In this document: piece by piece, positions 35,084 to 44,211 of the stretch
How positions within the stretch are numbered: position 1 is the first letter of the stretch
Layout: every line of letters starts with the position of its first letter
Source of the DNA: Polaromonas sp.
GTDB taxonomy: Bacteria > Pseudomonadota > Gammaproteobacteria > Burkholderiales > Burkholderiaceae_C
Length of the DNA stretch: 48,176 bases
Assembly (NCBI RefSeq): GCF_013817205.1
Contig: NZ_JACDDD010000021.1
Location: 1-48,176, forward strand
Direction: 5' to 3'
Notes under the pieces: model-generated
The model's database searches: none
What the model saw: only the letters and a program-made list of their open reading frames with translations
What the model was told of the DNA's origin: nothing
Made by a program: the position numbers and the translations under genes

Positions 35084-36541
35084 ATGCATAAATTGAACTG
35101 GAAACAATGCCGAGCCTATGTGGGAGCTGCTGCACTGGCGCTGGGAACCACCCTGAGCCTGATGCCAGCCGCGCCAGTGATGGCGCAGGTGCGCAGCCTG
35201 CCGGACTTCACTGATCTGGTGGAAACCGTCGGACCGTCCGTGGTCAACATCCGTACGGTCGAAAAGGTCAAGCCCGGCGCTGCCGGCAATGCCGACGAGC
35301 AGATGCTCGAATTTTTCCGGCGTTTCGGCATCCCGGTGCCGCCCAACATGCCGCGCGCCCCGCGCCCGGACCGTTCGCAGCCCGACGAAGACCAGCCGCG
35401 CGGCGTCGGTTCGGGCTTCATCCTGACATCGGACGGGCTGGTGATGACCAATGCCCATGTGGTGGAGGGCGCCGATGAGGTGCTGGTCACCCTGACCGAC
35501 AAGCGCGAGTTCAAGGCCAGGATCATCGGCAGCGACAAACGGACCGACGTGGCGGTAGTCAAGATTGAGGCGACCGGATTGCCGGCAGTGAAAATCGGCG
35601 ACATCAGCCGCCTCAAGGTCGGCGAATGGGTGATGGCCATTGGCTCGCCTTTCGGCCTCGAAAACACCGTGACGGCCGGCATCGTCAGCGCCAAGCAGCG
35701 CGACACCGGCGATTACCTGCCCTTCATCCAGACCGATGTCGCCATCAACCCCGGCAACTCGGGCGGCCCGCTGATTAACATGCGCGGCGAGGTGGTGGGC
35801 ATCAACAGCCAGATTTATTCCCGCTCCGGTGGATTCCAGGGCATTTCTTTTGCCATCCCCATCGATGAGGCCACCCGCGTGGCCGACCAGTTGCGCAGTA
35901 CCGGTCGGGTCACGCGCGGGAAAATCGGCGTGCAGATTGACCAGGTAAGCAAGGATGTGGCCGAGTCAATTGGGCTGGGCAAGCCTCAAGGCGCGCTGGT
36001 GCGCGGTGTCGAGGCAGGCTCGCCCGCCGAAAAAGGCGGAGTCGAAGCCGGCGACATCATCACCAAGTTCGAAGGCAAGACCATTGACAAGGCGATGGAT
36101 CTACCTCGGATGGTCGGCAACGTGAAGCCTGGCACCAAAGCCACCGTGACCGTTTTCAGGCGCGGGAGCACACGCGACCTGAGCGTCGTCATCGGCGAAG
36201 TCGAGGCAGAAAAACCGGTTCGCAGGTCGCAGGCGCCCGAGGCCAAACCGCCGATGGCTGGTCCCGCACAAGCCATGGGACTGATGGTCAGTGAATTGCC
36301 CGACGCACTCAAGAAAGAGCTCAAACTCAAGGGCGGCGTCAAGGTCGATGCCAGCGAGGGCGCTGCCGCTCGTGCCGGGCTGCGCGAAGGCGACGTGATC
36401 CTGGCCATTGCCAACACCGAGATCAGCAACGTGAAAGACTTCGAGACCGCGTTGGCCAAAAATGAAAAAGGCAAAGCCATCAATGTGCTGTTCCGGCGCA
36501 GCGAGTGGACGCAATACGCCCTGATTCGCCCCACGCGATAA
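35084..36541 (+). CDS. mucD: Periplasmic Do-type serine protease/chaperone (DegP/MucD)
   Basis: A 485-residue HtrA-family protease that degrades or refolds misfolded envelope proteins. A signal peptide (about 35 residues) ends near PVMAQ. The catalytic triad is His125 (MTNAHVVEGA), Asp155 (RTDVAVVKIEA) and Ser226 (NPGNSGGPLINM). Two PDZ domains follow (about 285-365 and 400-480). The second of two adjacent ATGs is preferred (AAGG spacing); the first is at 35081. It closes the sigma-E operon, as mucD does in Pseudomonas. An imperfect terminator lies 39 bases downstream. Confidence 0.94.
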   Translation: MHKLNWKQCRAYVGAAALALGTTLSLMPAAPVMAQVRSLPDFTDLVETVGPSVVNIRTVEKVKPGAAGNADEQMLEFFRRFGIPVPPNMPRAPRPDRSQPDEDQPRGVGSGFILTSDGLVMTNAHVVEGADEVLVTLTDKREFKARIIGSDKRTDVAVVKIEATGLPAVKIGDISRLKVGEWVMAIGSPFGLENTVTAGIVSAKQRDTGDYLPFIQTDVAINPGNSGGPLINMRGEVVGINSQIYSRSGGFQGISFAIPIDEATRVADQLRSTGRVTRGKIGVQIDQVSKDVAESIGLGKPQGALVRGVEAGSPAEKGGVEAGDIITKFEGKTIDKAMDLPRMVGNVKPGTKATVTVFRRGSTRDLSVVIGEVEAEKPVRRSQAPEAKPPMAGPAQAMGLMVSELPDALKKELKLKGGVKVDASEGAAARAGLREGDVILAIANTEISNVKDFETALAKNEKGKAINVLFRRSEWTQYALIRPTR

Positions 36542-36579
36542 CCACCAAGCTTGTTTGCACTGGGCCGCCATGCCCTGCT

Positions 36580-36615
36580 CCCCAGCCCCCATACCCTGTC
36601 AGGGGTTGGGGTTTT
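36580..36615 (+). terminator. Intrinsic terminator after mucD
   Basis: CCCCAGCCCC, 12-base loop, GGGGTTGGGG (one G-T pair) and TTTT. It ends the sigma-E operon, so downstream genes need their own promoter. Confidence 0.7.
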
Positions 36616-36952
36616 GTCTGGAAGCTGCGCTTTTTTCACCCGAAAAAATATTTTTTTATTTTCTCGCGCTCCAAAAAAGTTTGCGGTTGCTAACATTTAA
36701 ATCGGACTAAGGACCAGTTTGAGTAGAATAGAGGCAAGATTTGGCCGAATTTCAATATATAGATGCCAAAAAAAACCTGCTCCTGGCACGAATTCACTCC
36801 ATACACTGCTGATCCACAGATCACCCACAAGTTGTCCAGAGCCTTCCTGCTAAAAATGTTAATAAGTTGTGCATAAGTTTCATGTTGCAGCCCTGCAACG
36901 AGATGAATTTGGCAATTTCGAAGCTATGCGTCGCGGGCTTTTTGCCTACAAT
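36616..36952. promoter_or_regulatory. AT-rich non-coding region with DnaA-box-like sites
   Basis: About 340 bases that are strongly AT-rich against a GC-rich genome, with runs such as AAAAAATATTTTTTTATTTTC. Three DnaA-box-like 9-mers lie in the same direction at 11-bp spacing: TGATCCACA (36810), TCACCCACA (36821), TTGTCCAGA (36832). A perfect box TTATGCACA follows on the minus strand (36868-36876). A perfect inverted repeat GTTGCAG-CC-CTGCAAC lies at 36884-36899. No gene is supported here. Confidence 0.5.
36947..36952 (+). promoter_or_regulatory. -10 element before the candidate small RNA
   Basis: TACAAT at 36947-36952, preceded by TTTTTGCC. The -35 region (about 36924-36930) is weak. Confidence 0.5.
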
Positions 36953-36957
36953 GAAGC

Positions 36958-37023
36958 TTCCAACTATCGCAGTTGCCATAGATTGTTGGTTCAGGGCGCG
37001 TCACAAGTGACGCGCCCTTTTTT
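36958..37023 (+). ncRNA. Candidate small RNA ending in a strong terminator
   Basis: A transcript of about 65 nucleotides is predicted from the -10 at 36947-36952 to the perfect terminator at 36994-37023. The body (about 35 nt) holds no convincing reading frame. The upstream operon is already terminated at 36615, so this second strong terminator before lepA has no known protein-coding gene to serve. The start is inferred; the sequence is not recognised as a known RNA family. Confidence 0.45.
36994..37023 (+). terminator. Strong intrinsic terminator upstream of lepA
   Basis: GGGCGCGTCAC, AA, GTGACGCGCCC and six T: an 11-bp perfect stem. Confidence 0.92.
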
Positions 37024-37087
37024 ATGTCTTTGGCGAATGTGCCTCGCGCTCTTCGCAATACTTTCAAGCACTTAGGCGTTCCCGTTG

Positions 37088-38899
37088 ATGAATCACATCA
37101 GAAATTTTTCGATCATTGCGCACATTGATCACGGCAAGTCCACGCTCGCTGACCGAATCATCCAGCGTTGCGGTGGTTTGCAGGACCGCGAGATGAGTGC
37201 TCAGGTGCTCGATTCCATGGATCTGGAAAAGGAGCGTGGGATAACCATCAAGGCGCAGACCGCTGCGCTCAAATACAAGGCACTCGACGGCCAGATTTAC
37301 AACCTCAACCTGATCGACACGCCGGGCCATGTCGACTTCTCTTATGAAGTCAGTCGTTCACTGTCGGCCTGTGAGGGCGCACTGCTGGTGGTAGACGCAA
37401 GCCAGGGCGTCGAAGCGCAGACGGTGGCCAACTGCTACACCGCACTCGACCTCGGCGTGACCGTTGTGCCGGTGCTCAACAAGATGGATTTGCCGCAGGC
37501 CGATCCAGATAACGCGAAGCAGGAAATCGAAGAGGTCATCGGTATTGATGCCACCGATGCGATCCCCTGCAGCGCCAAGACCGGCATGGGCATCGACGAA
37601 ATCCTGGAAGCGGTCATTGCCAGAATACCGCCGCCCCGTGGCAATCCAGACGGCCCGCTACGCGCGATGATTGTCGACAGCTGGTATGACGCCTATGTCG
37701 GCGTGGTCATGCTGGTGCGCGTGGTGGACGGCAGGCTGGCCAAAGGCGAGCGCATCAAGCTCATGGCCAGCGAAGCGACCTACAACGCAGATCAGCTAGG
37801 CGTTTTTACGCCGCATACCGAGCCCCGCAATTCATTGGAGGCCGGTGAGGTGGGCTTCATCATTGCAGGCATCAAGGAGCTGCAGGCGGCCCGGGTGGGT
37901 GACACCGTCACTCTAATCAAGCCAGGCACAGGCGGCGCGGCCGCGACGGCCACCGAGGCCCTGCCGGGTTTCAAGGAAATCCAGCCCCAGGTATTTGCCG
38001 GCCTGTACCCGACCGAAGCCAGCGAGTACGACTCCTTGCGCGACGCGCTGGAAAAACTCAAGCTCAACGACGCCTCCCTGCACTACGAGCCGGAAGTCAG
38101 CCAGGCGCTGGGCTTTGGTTTTCGTTGTGGTTTCCTGGGCCTGCTGCACATGGAAATCGTCCAGCAGCGGCTTGAACGCGAGTTCGACCAGGACCTGATC
38201 ACCACCGCGCCCAGCGTGGTTTATGAAGTGCTACAGACCGACGGCACGGTCATCATGGTCGAGAACCCTTCGAAGATTCCCGACGGCGGCAAGGTCAACG
38301 AGATCCGCGAGCCGATCGTGACCGTGCATCTTTACATGCCGCAGGACTATGTGGGTGCCGTGATGACGCTGGCCAACGTCAAGCGTGGCGTCCAGCTCAA
38401 CATGGCCTACCACGGCAAGCAGGTCATGCTGACCTATGAAATGCCGCTGGGCGAGATCGTGCTGGATTTCTTCGACAAGCTCAAGTCGGTCTCGCGCGGT
38501 TACGCCTCCATGGACTACGAGTTCAAGGAGTTCCGGGCGTCCGACGTGGTCAAGGTGGATATCCTGCTCAACGGCGAGAAGGTCGACGCCCTGTCCATCA
38601 TTGTTCACCGCAGCCAGTCGGCCTACCGCGGCCGGGCGGTGGTGGGCAAGATGCGCGAGATCATTTCGCGACAGCAGTTCGACGTGGCAATCCAGGCCGC
38701 CATCGGGGCCAACATCATTGCGCGTGAGACAATCAAGGCGCTACGTAAAAACGTGATTGCCAAGTGTTATGGCGGCGATATTTCCCGCAAGAAAAAGCTT
38801 CTTGAAAAACAGAAAGCCGGCAAGAAACGCATGAAACAAATCGGTTCGGTTGAAGTGCCCCAAGAGGCTTTCCTGGCCATCCTGCAGGTAGAAGAATAA
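37088..38899 (+). CDS. lepA: Elongation factor 4 (back-translocase LepA)
   Basis: A 603-residue translational GTPase that acts on stalled or assembling ribosomes. The P-loop motif is [14 protein letters not shown] at the N-terminus, followed by the switch [18 protein letters not shown] and the base motif NKMDLPQAD. The C-terminal LepA-specific domain includes [20 protein letters not shown]. The length matches E. coli (599). The ATG at 37088 is preferred to the TTG at 37085. Its last base is shared with the lepB start codon (TAATG). Confidence 0.97.
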   Translation: MNHIRNFSIIAHIDHGKSTLADRIIQRCGGLQDREMSAQVLDSMDLEKERGITIKAQTAALKYKALDGQIYNLNLIDTPGHVDFSYEVSRSLSACEGALLVVDASQGVEAQTVANCYTALDLGVTVVPVLNKMDLPQADPDNAKQEIEEVIGIDATDAIPCSAKTGMGIDEILEAVIARIPPPRGNPDGPLRAMIVDSWYDAYVGVVMLVRVVDGRLAKGERIKLMASEATYNADQLGVFTPHTEPRNSLEAGEVGFIIAGIKELQAARVGDTVTLIKPGTGGAAATATEALPGFKEIQPQVFAGLYPTEASEYDSLRDALEKLKLNDASLHYEPEVSQALGFGFRCGFLGLLHMEIVQQRLEREFDQDLITTAPSVVYEVLQTDGTVIMVENPSKIPDGGKVNEIREPIVTVHLYMPQDYVGAVMTLANVKRGVQLNMAYHGKQVMLTYEMPLGEIVLDFFDKLKSVSRGYASMDYEFKEFRASDVVKVDILLNGEKVDALSIIVHRSQSAYRGRAVVGKMREIISRQQFDVAIQAAIGANIIARETIKALRKNVIAKCYGGDISRKKKLLEKQKAGKKRMKQIGSVEVPQEAFLAILQVEE

Positions 38900-39876
38900 T
38901 GTCTGGTTTTATGAGTTCACTGACCGCAGTGGTGCTGGCTGTGTTTGTCGGTTACGGCGCTGCCTGGTATTTCGGCGTCGTCGAAGGCAATTTTGCGTTG
39001 CTGCTGTTCCTGGCCACCGTGGTCACCGGGCTGTACTGGCTGGCCGAGAAATTCTATTTCTGGCCGCAGCGCCGCAAGGCTGCGGCCGCTCTTCAGGTGC
39101 AGGCCACACAGCGCCGCGCCGAGCTTGCCGCCCAGGGCATCACCCAGGTCGACAATCACACCGCCGAAGCTCACAACCGGTTGCTGATGCAGCCCTGGTG
39201 GCTGGACTGGACCGCCGGCCTGTTTCCGGTGATTGTGGTGGTTTTCCTGCTGCGTTCGTTCCTGTTCGAACCGTTCAAAATCCCCTCCGGCTCCATGATC
39301 CCGACGCTGCTGATCGGTGACCTGATTCTTGTCAATAAATTCCACTACGGTGTGCGCCTGCCCGTGATCAATACCAAGATCCTGGACAACAACATTCCGC
39401 AGCGTGGCGACGTGATGGTGTTTCGCTACCCGCCCAAACCCAGCCTGGACTACATCAAACGGGTGGTGGGCGTGCCCGGCGACGAAGTGGCCTACCTGAA
39501 CAAGAAACTCACCGTCAATGGCAAACCGGTTCCCAAAGTGCCGCTGGCCGATTTTTTTGATGAAGACGCGCTGCGTTACGCCAAGCAGTTTCAGGAGACC
39601 AGCAGCAGCAAGACCTACCGCCTGCTCAATGATGTGGACCGTCCGTCGTTCATCGCGGGGGCAGACGACTTCCCTTACCGGCAGAATTGCCGTTACAGTA
39701 GCGAGGGCGTGGTTTGCAAGGTGCCCGAGGGGCAATACTTCATGATGGGCGACAACCGTGACAACTCGCTGGATTCTCGTTATTGGGGGTTCGTTCCCGA
39801 AAAGAACATCGTGGGCAAGGCCTTCTTGGTTTGGATGAATTTTGGTAGTCTGAAGCGGATTGGCAAAATTGACTAG
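38899..39876 (+). CDS. lepB: Signal peptidase I
   Basis: A 325-residue inner-membrane protease that cleaves signal peptides from exported proteins. The N-terminus has two hydrophobic stretches (about 8-55) and a third at about 98-118. The catalytic Ser132 is in PSGSMIPTLL and the Lys187 in LDYIKRVVGVPGDEV. The C-terminal box reads MGDNRDNSLDSRYWGFVPE. It overlaps lepA by one base (TAATG), so it is translated with it, as in E. coli lepA-lepB. The length is the usual 324. Confidence 0.96.
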   Translation: MSGFMSSLTAVVLAVFVGYGAAWYFGVVEGNFALLLFLATVVTGLYWLAEKFYFWPQRRKAAAALQVQATQRRAELAAQGITQVDNHTAEAHNRLLMQPWWLDWTAGLFPVIVVVFLLRSFLFEPFKIPSGSMIPTLLIGDLILVNKFHYGVRLPVINTKILDNNIPQRGDVMVFRYPPKPSLDYIKRVVGVPGDEVAYLNKKLTVNGKPVPKVPLADFFDEDALRYAKQFQETSSSKTYRLLNDVDRPSFIAGADDFPYRQNCRYSSEGVVCKVPEGQYFMMGDNRDNSLDSRYWGFVPEKNIVGKAFLVWMNFGSLKRIGKID

Positions 39877-39910
39877 CCGGCTGCACAACAACACTGGAGC
39901 GGAGAAACAC

Positions 39911-40252
39911 ATGAACAAACAACAACGTGGCATTTCTATCATCGGCGTCCTGTTTGTGGTCGGCGTACTGGCATTTGCCGGTTTGATTGGCGCCCAGGCT
40001 TTTCCCACCGTGGTGGAGTTTCAGGCCATCACCAAGGCCGCCACCAAAGCCAAGGAAGGCGCTTCGGTCCCGGAGGTCCGTAGCATTTTCGACAAGGCTG
40101 CGCAGATCGACGACATCAAGTCAATCACTGGAAAAGACCTTGAAATCACCAAGGAAGGTGACAAAACCGTTGTCAGCTTTGCCTATAACAAGGAAATCCA
40201 TATCGCGGGACCTGCTTTCCTGCTGATCAAGTACGCCGGCCGTTCCAAGTAA
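39911..40252 (+). CDS. DUF4845 domain protein
   Basis: A 113-residue protein with one N-terminal membrane segment (about 9-30, GISIIGVLFVVGVLAFAGL) and a periplasmic part of about 80 residues that begins PTVVEFQAITKAATKAKEGA. This is the DUF4845 pattern, normally found between lepB and rnc. The N-terminus superficially resembles a type IV pilin leader (KQQRGISIIGV), but no pilin processing site is certain. The function is unknown. GGAG precedes the ATG, and rnc follows immediately after the stop. Confidence 0.85.
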   Translation: MNKQQRGISIIGVLFVVGVLAFAGLIGAQAFPTVVEFQAITKAATKAKEGASVPEVRSIFDKAAQIDDIKSITGKDLEITKEGDKTVVSFAYNKEIHIAGPAFLLIKYAGRSK

Positions 40253-40951
40253 GTGCGTGCCAGTGCCCCCTTGAGCCCCGATCTCCAGTCGCTGCAAAAG
40301 CGCCTGGAACATGACTTCTCCGATCCCCGGCTGCTGCAGCAGGCCTTGACCCACCGCAGTTTTTCGGCGGACCACAACGAACGCGTCGAGTTTCTCGGTG
40401 ACTCCGTGCTCAATCTTGCCGTGGCAGGGCTGCTCTATGAACGGCTCAGCGAGTTGCCTGAAGGCGACCTGTCACGCGTGCGCGCCAACCTCGTCAAACA
40501 AGATACCCTGCACCAGCTCGCGGTTCAGCTCGGCTTGCCGACCCTGTTGCGCCTCGGCGAAGGCGAAGCCAAGTCCGGCGGGCACAAGCGGCCATCCATC
40601 CTGGCCGATGCGCTGGAGGCGGTGATAGGCGCGGTTTACCTCGACGCCGGTTTTGTCAAGGCAGACCAGCTGGTGCGCCGGCTGTTCAGCGCCGTGGAGA
40701 TCAACCCCACCATGCAGGCCATCGGTAAGGACCCCAAGACCGAGTTGCAGGAATGGCTGCAGGGCCGCAAAATGAATCTTCCGATCTACCGCGTGGTCGG
40801 CACCTTGGGCGCGGCCCACAAGCAGACCTTCGATGTGGAATGCGAAATCAGCGAATACGGGCGCGCCGAACGCGGCATAGGCGGCTCGCGCCGTGCCGGT
40901 GAGCAGGCGGCCGCAGCTGCCATGCTGGCCTACGTGAAGACGCTCGACTGA
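40253..40951 (+). CDS. rnc: Ribonuclease III
   Basis: A 232-residue double-strand-specific endoribonuclease that processes rRNA and regulates mRNAs. The active-site signature [20 protein letters not shown] lies near residues 43-62, with the second acidic set in [17 protein letters not shown]. The C-terminal dsRNA-binding domain spans about 158-230. The first codon is GTG (40253), directly abutting the upstream stop; TTG 40271 is an alternative. The length is normal (E. coli 226). era follows, as in E. coli rnc-era-recO. Confidence 0.96.
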   Translation: MRASAPLSPDLQSLQKRLEHDFSDPRLLQQALTHRSFSADHNERVEFLGDSVLNLAVAGLLYERLSELPEGDLSRVRANLVKQDTLHQLAVQLGLPTLLRLGEGEAKSGGHKRPSILADALEAVIGAVYLDAGFVKADQLVRRLFSAVEINPTMQAIGKDPKTELQEWLQGRKMNLPIYRVVGTLGAAHKQTFDVECEISEYGRAERGIGGSRRAGEQAAAAAMLAYVKTLD

Positions 40952-40994
40952 AGAACCCGGCGCCTGCCCGTGCAGCCGCCAACAGGCACCCGAC

Positions 40995-42041
40995 ATGACC
41001 CCAGGCAACAAAACCTCCAAAAAACCCGCCCGCCCGGTGGCCTCGGCCGCCGCCCTTCCGGCTGAGGCAGCAGGCGCTGACCTGCCCGCGCAGGACGCGG
41101 AACTCGAAGCCATGCTGGCCCGGGCCATGAGCTCCCGGGCCAACAATGCGCCACCGGTCGAAGGCCAGCGCTGCGGGTTGATCGCGATTGTTGGCAAACC
41201 CAACGTCGGCAAATCGACGCTGCTTAACGCGCTGGTGGGGCAAAAAATCAGCATCACCTCGCGCAAGGCCCAGACCACCCGCCACCGCATCACCGGCATG
41301 CGCACCGTGGGCCCCACGCAGTTCGTGTTTGTCGACACGCCGGGCTTCCAGACCCGGCACGGTAATGCGCTGAACCGCTCACTGAACAAGACGGTGGTCG
41401 GCGCCGTCAACGACGTGGACCTGATCGTGTTTGTGGTCGAGGCCGGCCAGTTCAACCAGGCCGATGACAAGGTGCTGTCGCTGCTGCCGGAAGGCACCCC
41501 GGCCATTCTGCTGGCCAACAAGTTCGACCTGATTCACCGGCGCGCTGAGATTGCGCCGTGGCTCAAGCAAATGCAGGAGCGCCACAATTTCGCCGAATTT
41601 GTGCCGATGTCGGCCAACAACACCAAGGATGTGGACCGGCTGTTCGGCATCTGCGAAAAATACCTGCCGCCTCAGCCCTGGATGTATGGCGCCGACGAGC
41701 TGACCGATCGCAGCGAACGTTTCATGGCCGCCGAGATCATCCGCGAAAAGCTGTTTCGCCTGACCGGTGATGAATTGCCCTACACCTCGACCGTGATCAT
41801 CGACAAGTTCGAGCAGGAGGGCGAGCTGCGCCGTATTGCCGCCACCATCGTGGTCGAGCGCGACGGCCACAAGGGCATGATCATTGGCGAGAAGGGCGAG
41901 AAGCTCAAACGCATAGGCACAGAGGCGCGCCACGAAATGGAAGCGCTGACCGGTGGCAAGGTGTTTCTTGAAATCTGGGTCAAGGTGCGTTCGGGCTGGG
42001 CGGACGATGAAGCCCGCGTCAGAACGTTCGGGTATGAATGA
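40995..42041 (+). CDS. era: GTPase Era
   Basis: A 348-residue GTPase that assists 16S rRNA maturation and 30S assembly. G1 is [18 protein letters not shown], the switch motif [15 protein letters not shown]3 DTPGFQ, and G4 NKFD. The C-terminal KH domain has [20 protein letters not shown]. Compared with E. coli Era (301), there is an N-terminal extension of about 55 residues rich in Ala, Pro and Lys. The repeat block at 42044 begins directly after its stop codon. Confidence 0.96.
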   Translation: MTPGNKTSKKPARPVASAAALPAEAAGADLPAQDAELEAMLARAMSSRANNAPPVEGQRCGLIAIVGKPNVGKSTLLNALVGQKISITSRKAQTTRHRITGMRTVGPTQFVFVDTPGFQTRHGNALNRSLNKTVVGAVNDVDLIVFVVEAGQFNQADDKVLSLLPEGTPAILLANKFDLIHRRAEIAPWLKQMQERHNFAEFVPMSANNTKDVDRLFGICEKYLPPQPWMYGADELTDRSERFMAAEIIREKLFRLTGDELPYTSTVIIDKFEQEGELRRIAATIVVERDGHKGMIIGEKGEKLKRIGTEARHEMEALTGGKVFLEIWVKVRSGWADDEARVRTFGYE

Positions 42042-42043
42042 TT

Positions 42044-42143
42044 GGCCCCCACGGTCGCTCACTGCGTGTAGCTCCCTGCCCCCCGAGGGGGCGCTGCGCC
42101 TGCGGCCCGGCAAAGCCGGTTCCGCGGCCCCGGCCTGGATTTT
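42044..42143 (+). repeat. GC-rich repeat of about 98 bp, copy B, after era
   Basis: A near-identical partner of 5961-6058 and in the same orientation relative to its upstream gene. It begins GGCCCCCACGG, has the GCCCCCCGAGGGGGC hairpin and CCGGC-AAA-GCCGG hairpin, and ends CGGCCCCGGCCTGG. It contains no T run, so terminator function is not proven. Confidence 0.85.
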
Positions 42144-42193
42144 CTTTCGCTGGTTGCGCGAAGTGCTGCAGCTTTTTCCTCTGAAAAATCATC

Positions 42194-42943
42194 TTGGCCA
42201 CGAAACGCATTAGCGACGAACCCGCCTACGTCCTGCACCGCTACGACTGGAGTGAGTCCAGCCTGATCCTCGAGGTGTTCACGCGCAGCTACGGGCGCAT
42301 CGCGCTGGTGGCGCGTGGGGCCAAGAAGCCAAGCTCGAATTTCCGGCCCATTCTGCTGCCGCTGCAGCCGCTGCATGTGGCCTTCGGCGGGGACGCCGAG
42401 ATCCGCATGTTACGCAGTGCCGAATGGCAGGGCGGGCATGTGATGCCGACGGGTGATGCACTGCTCTCGGGCTATTACCTGAACGAGTTGCTGATGCGCC
42501 TGCTGGCGCGTGACGACCCGCACCCGGTGCTGTTCGACGCCTATGCCGCGACGGTGCAACTGCTGGCCAGCCAGAGCGCCGACACGCTGCAGGTGGCGCT
42601 TCGCGCCTTTGAGCTGCGCTTGTTGCGCGACATTGGCCTGTTGCCGACGCTGGACGCCCAGACCGCGACGCTGGCGCCGCTGGAATTGCAGACGCCTTAT
42701 GTGCTGGTCGCCGAATCCGGCCTGCGCGAAGCGCACGACGATGACCGCGCCAGCCTGCGCGGCGCGCAGTGGCTGGAACTGCAGGCTTCGCTGGCCGACG
42801 ACGCGCCCTTTACCGACACGGTGCGTGCCTGCGTGGAATACCTGCCGCAGCTCAAAACCCAGCTGCGCGCGTTGCTGCACTACCATTGCGATGTGAAGGT
42901 TCTCAAAACCCGGCAGATGATGATCGATCTGCAGGCTTTCTAG
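42194..42943 (+). CDS. recO: DNA repair protein RecO
   Basis: A 249-residue recombination mediator that works with RecF and RecR to load RecA. The N-terminal OB fold starts [20 protein letters not shown] and continues [21 protein letters not shown] helical middle and the end [16 protein letters not shown] complete it. No CxxC zinc site is seen. The length is normal (E. coli 242). The start is TTG (42194) without a clear ribosome site, so the exact start is uncertain. The long repeat at 42044 separates it from era. Confidence 0.92.
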   Translation: MATKRISDEPAYVLHRYDWSESSLILEVFTRSYGRIALVARGAKKPSSNFRPILLPLQPLHVAFGGDAEIRMLRSAEWQGGHVMPTGDALLSGYYLNELLMRLLARDDPHPVLFDAYAATVQLLASQSADTLQVALRAFELRLLRDIGLLPTLDAQTATLAPLELQTPYVLVAESGLREAHDDDRASLRGAQWLELQASLADDAPFTDTVRACVEYLPQLKTQLRALLHYHCDVKVLKTRQMMIDLQAF

Positions 42944-42965
42944 TCTGCGTTATCAAGGCAAGCTT

Positions 42966-43760
42966 ATGTCCCCCGTGCACGCCCCAGCCCCCCGCCACCG
43001 CACCGCGCTGTCGGTCAATATCAACAAGGTCGCCCTGTTGCGCAATACCCGGCATCTCGGCATTCCCGATCTGCTGCGCGCCGCTGAGCTGTGTCTCGAA
43101 GCCGGTGCTCAGGGCATCACCGTGCACCCGCGCCCTGACGAGCGCCACATCCGCAAGGACGATGTTTACGAACTGGCTGCGTTGATGAAGGACTGGCCGG
43201 ACCGCGAGTTCAATGTTGAGGGCAACCCCTTGCAGAACCTGATGGAGTTTGTGCGCAACCTGTCGGCGCGCGGCCTGCCGCTGCACCAGTGCACCTTTGT
43301 GCCCGACGGCGAGAACCAGTTCACCAGCGACCATGGTTGGAACTTTCCCGATGACGCGGCGCGCCTGCAGCCACTGATAGCCGAGGTGCACAAGCGCGGT
43401 GTTCGTGTCAGCCTGTTCATGGACCCGCTGCCCGAAGCTATGGCCGCCGCCAAAGAGGTGGGCGCGGACCGCGTGGAACTCTACACCGAGACCTATGCCC
43501 GGGCCTGGGGCACGGCTGAAAAGGGAAAGGTTCTTGAGCAGTTTGCCCTTGCCGGACGGGCGGCAGCTGCTATTAATTTAGGAGTGAATGCCGGGCACGA
43601 TCTGAACCGCGACAACCTCGCAGCATTCCTGCATGCGGTTCCGGGCGTGCTCGAAGTGTCTATCGGCCACGCGCTGATCGCCGATGCGCTGGAGCTCGGC
43701 TACAGTGCCACCGTTGCTGCTTACCTTCGCTGCATCGACGGCGGATTTTCGCCAGAATGA
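42966..43760 (+). CDS. pdxJ: Pyridoxine 5'-phosphate synthase
   Basis: A 264-residue TIM-barrel enzyme making pyridoxine 5'-phosphate, the vitamin B6 precursor. It starts with [16 protein letters not shown], followed by [19 protein letters not shown] and the EFNVEGNP block. [13 protein letters not shown] and [15 protein letters not shown] complete the barrel end. The length is normal (E. coli 243). An extended palindromic repeat copy (43545-43585) is carried in frame, encoding about 13 residues just before the conserved GVNAGHD. Its stop overlaps the acpS start by 4 bases. Confidence 0.96.
   Translation: MSPVHAPAPRHRTALSVNINKVALLRNTRHLGIPDLLRAAELCLEAGAQGITVHPRPDERHIRKDDVYELAALMKDWPDREFNVEGNPLQNLMEFVRNLSARGLPLHQCTFVPDGENQFTSDHGWNFPDDAARLQPLIAEVHKRGVRVSLFMDPLPEAMAAAKEVGADRVELYTETYARAWGTAEKGKVLEQFALAGRAAAAINLGVNAGHDLNRDNLAAFLHAVPGVLEVSIGHALIADALELGYSATVAAYLRCIDGGFSPE
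43545..43585 (+). repeat. Extended palindromic repeat inside pdxJ
   Basis: The core GCTATTAATTTAGGAGT (43569-43585) and the preceding GCCCTTGCCGGACGGGCGGC match the extended repeat and are translated as part of [18 protein letters not shown]. The protein region just downstream is conserved, so the repeat sits at a tolerated junction. Confidence 0.75.
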
Positions 43761-44155
43761 TTTACGGGATTGGTACTGATATTTGCGACGTACGCCGCGT
43801 GCGCGCAAGCTTCGAGCGCCATGGCGAGCGATTTGCGCAGAAGATTCTCAGCGACGCTGAATTTACAACCTGGCAAGCCCGCAGTGCGCGCTGGCCAGAG
43901 CGCGGCCTGCGCTACCTGGCCACGCGTTTTTCCGCCAAGGAAGCTTTCAGCAAGGCCATCGGCCTGGGCATGCGTTTGCCGATGACCTGGCGCAACTGCG
44001 AAATCGCCAAGGCGGCCAGTGGCAAGCCCGAAATCGTGCTGCACGGTGTGCTCAAGGAGTGGTTCGAGGCGAAAGGCCTGACGGCCCACGTCACCGTCAC
44101 CGACGAAACCGATTACGCTGCTAGCTTTGTGGTCGTTGAACAAAACCAGCTCTAG
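43757..44155 (+). CDS. acpS: Holo-[acyl-carrier-protein] synthase
   Basis: A 132-residue enzyme that attaches phosphopantetheine to Ser37 of AcpP. The magnesium-binding Asp is in [14 protein letters not shown] and the Glu in [17 protein letters not shown]. The length is normal (E. coli 126). The start overlaps pdxJ by 4 bases. The TAG stop (44153-44155) lies within the flank of a palindromic repeat copy, where GGCTCTAGCCC-type sequence is common to other copies. The enzyme serves the fatty-acid cluster encoded about 13 kb upstream. Confidence 0.96.
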   Translation: MIYGIGTDICDVRRVRASFERHGERFAQKILSDAEFTTWQARSARWPERGLRYLATRFSAKEAFSKAIGLGMRLPMTWRNCEIAKAASGKPEIVLHGVLKEWFEAKGLTAHVTVTDETDYAASFVVVEQNQL

Positions 44156-44195
44156 CCCTTACCGGACAAGCGTAAGTAGCTATCAAATTCATAGT
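44147..44195 (+). repeat. Extended palindromic repeat after acpS
   Basis: Flank CCAGCTCTAGCCCTTACCGG, then ACAAGCGTAAGTA and core GCTATCAAATTCATAGT (44179-44195). It overlaps the acpS stop codon and ends 16 bases before nagZ. Confidence 0.85.
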
Positions 44196-44211
44196 AACCC
44201 GAGACCGTCCC

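Noticed and set aside
36810..36876. Chromosomal replication origin
   Set aside because: Boxes and AT-richness are suggestive, but dnaA, dnaN, rpmH, gidA or parAB are not near; recorded as a finding, not an origin.
36903..37010. Short frame of 35 codons beginning MNLAISKLCVAG
   Set aside because: Weak ribosome site, no recognisable protein, and it runs into the terminator stem; a small RNA fits better.
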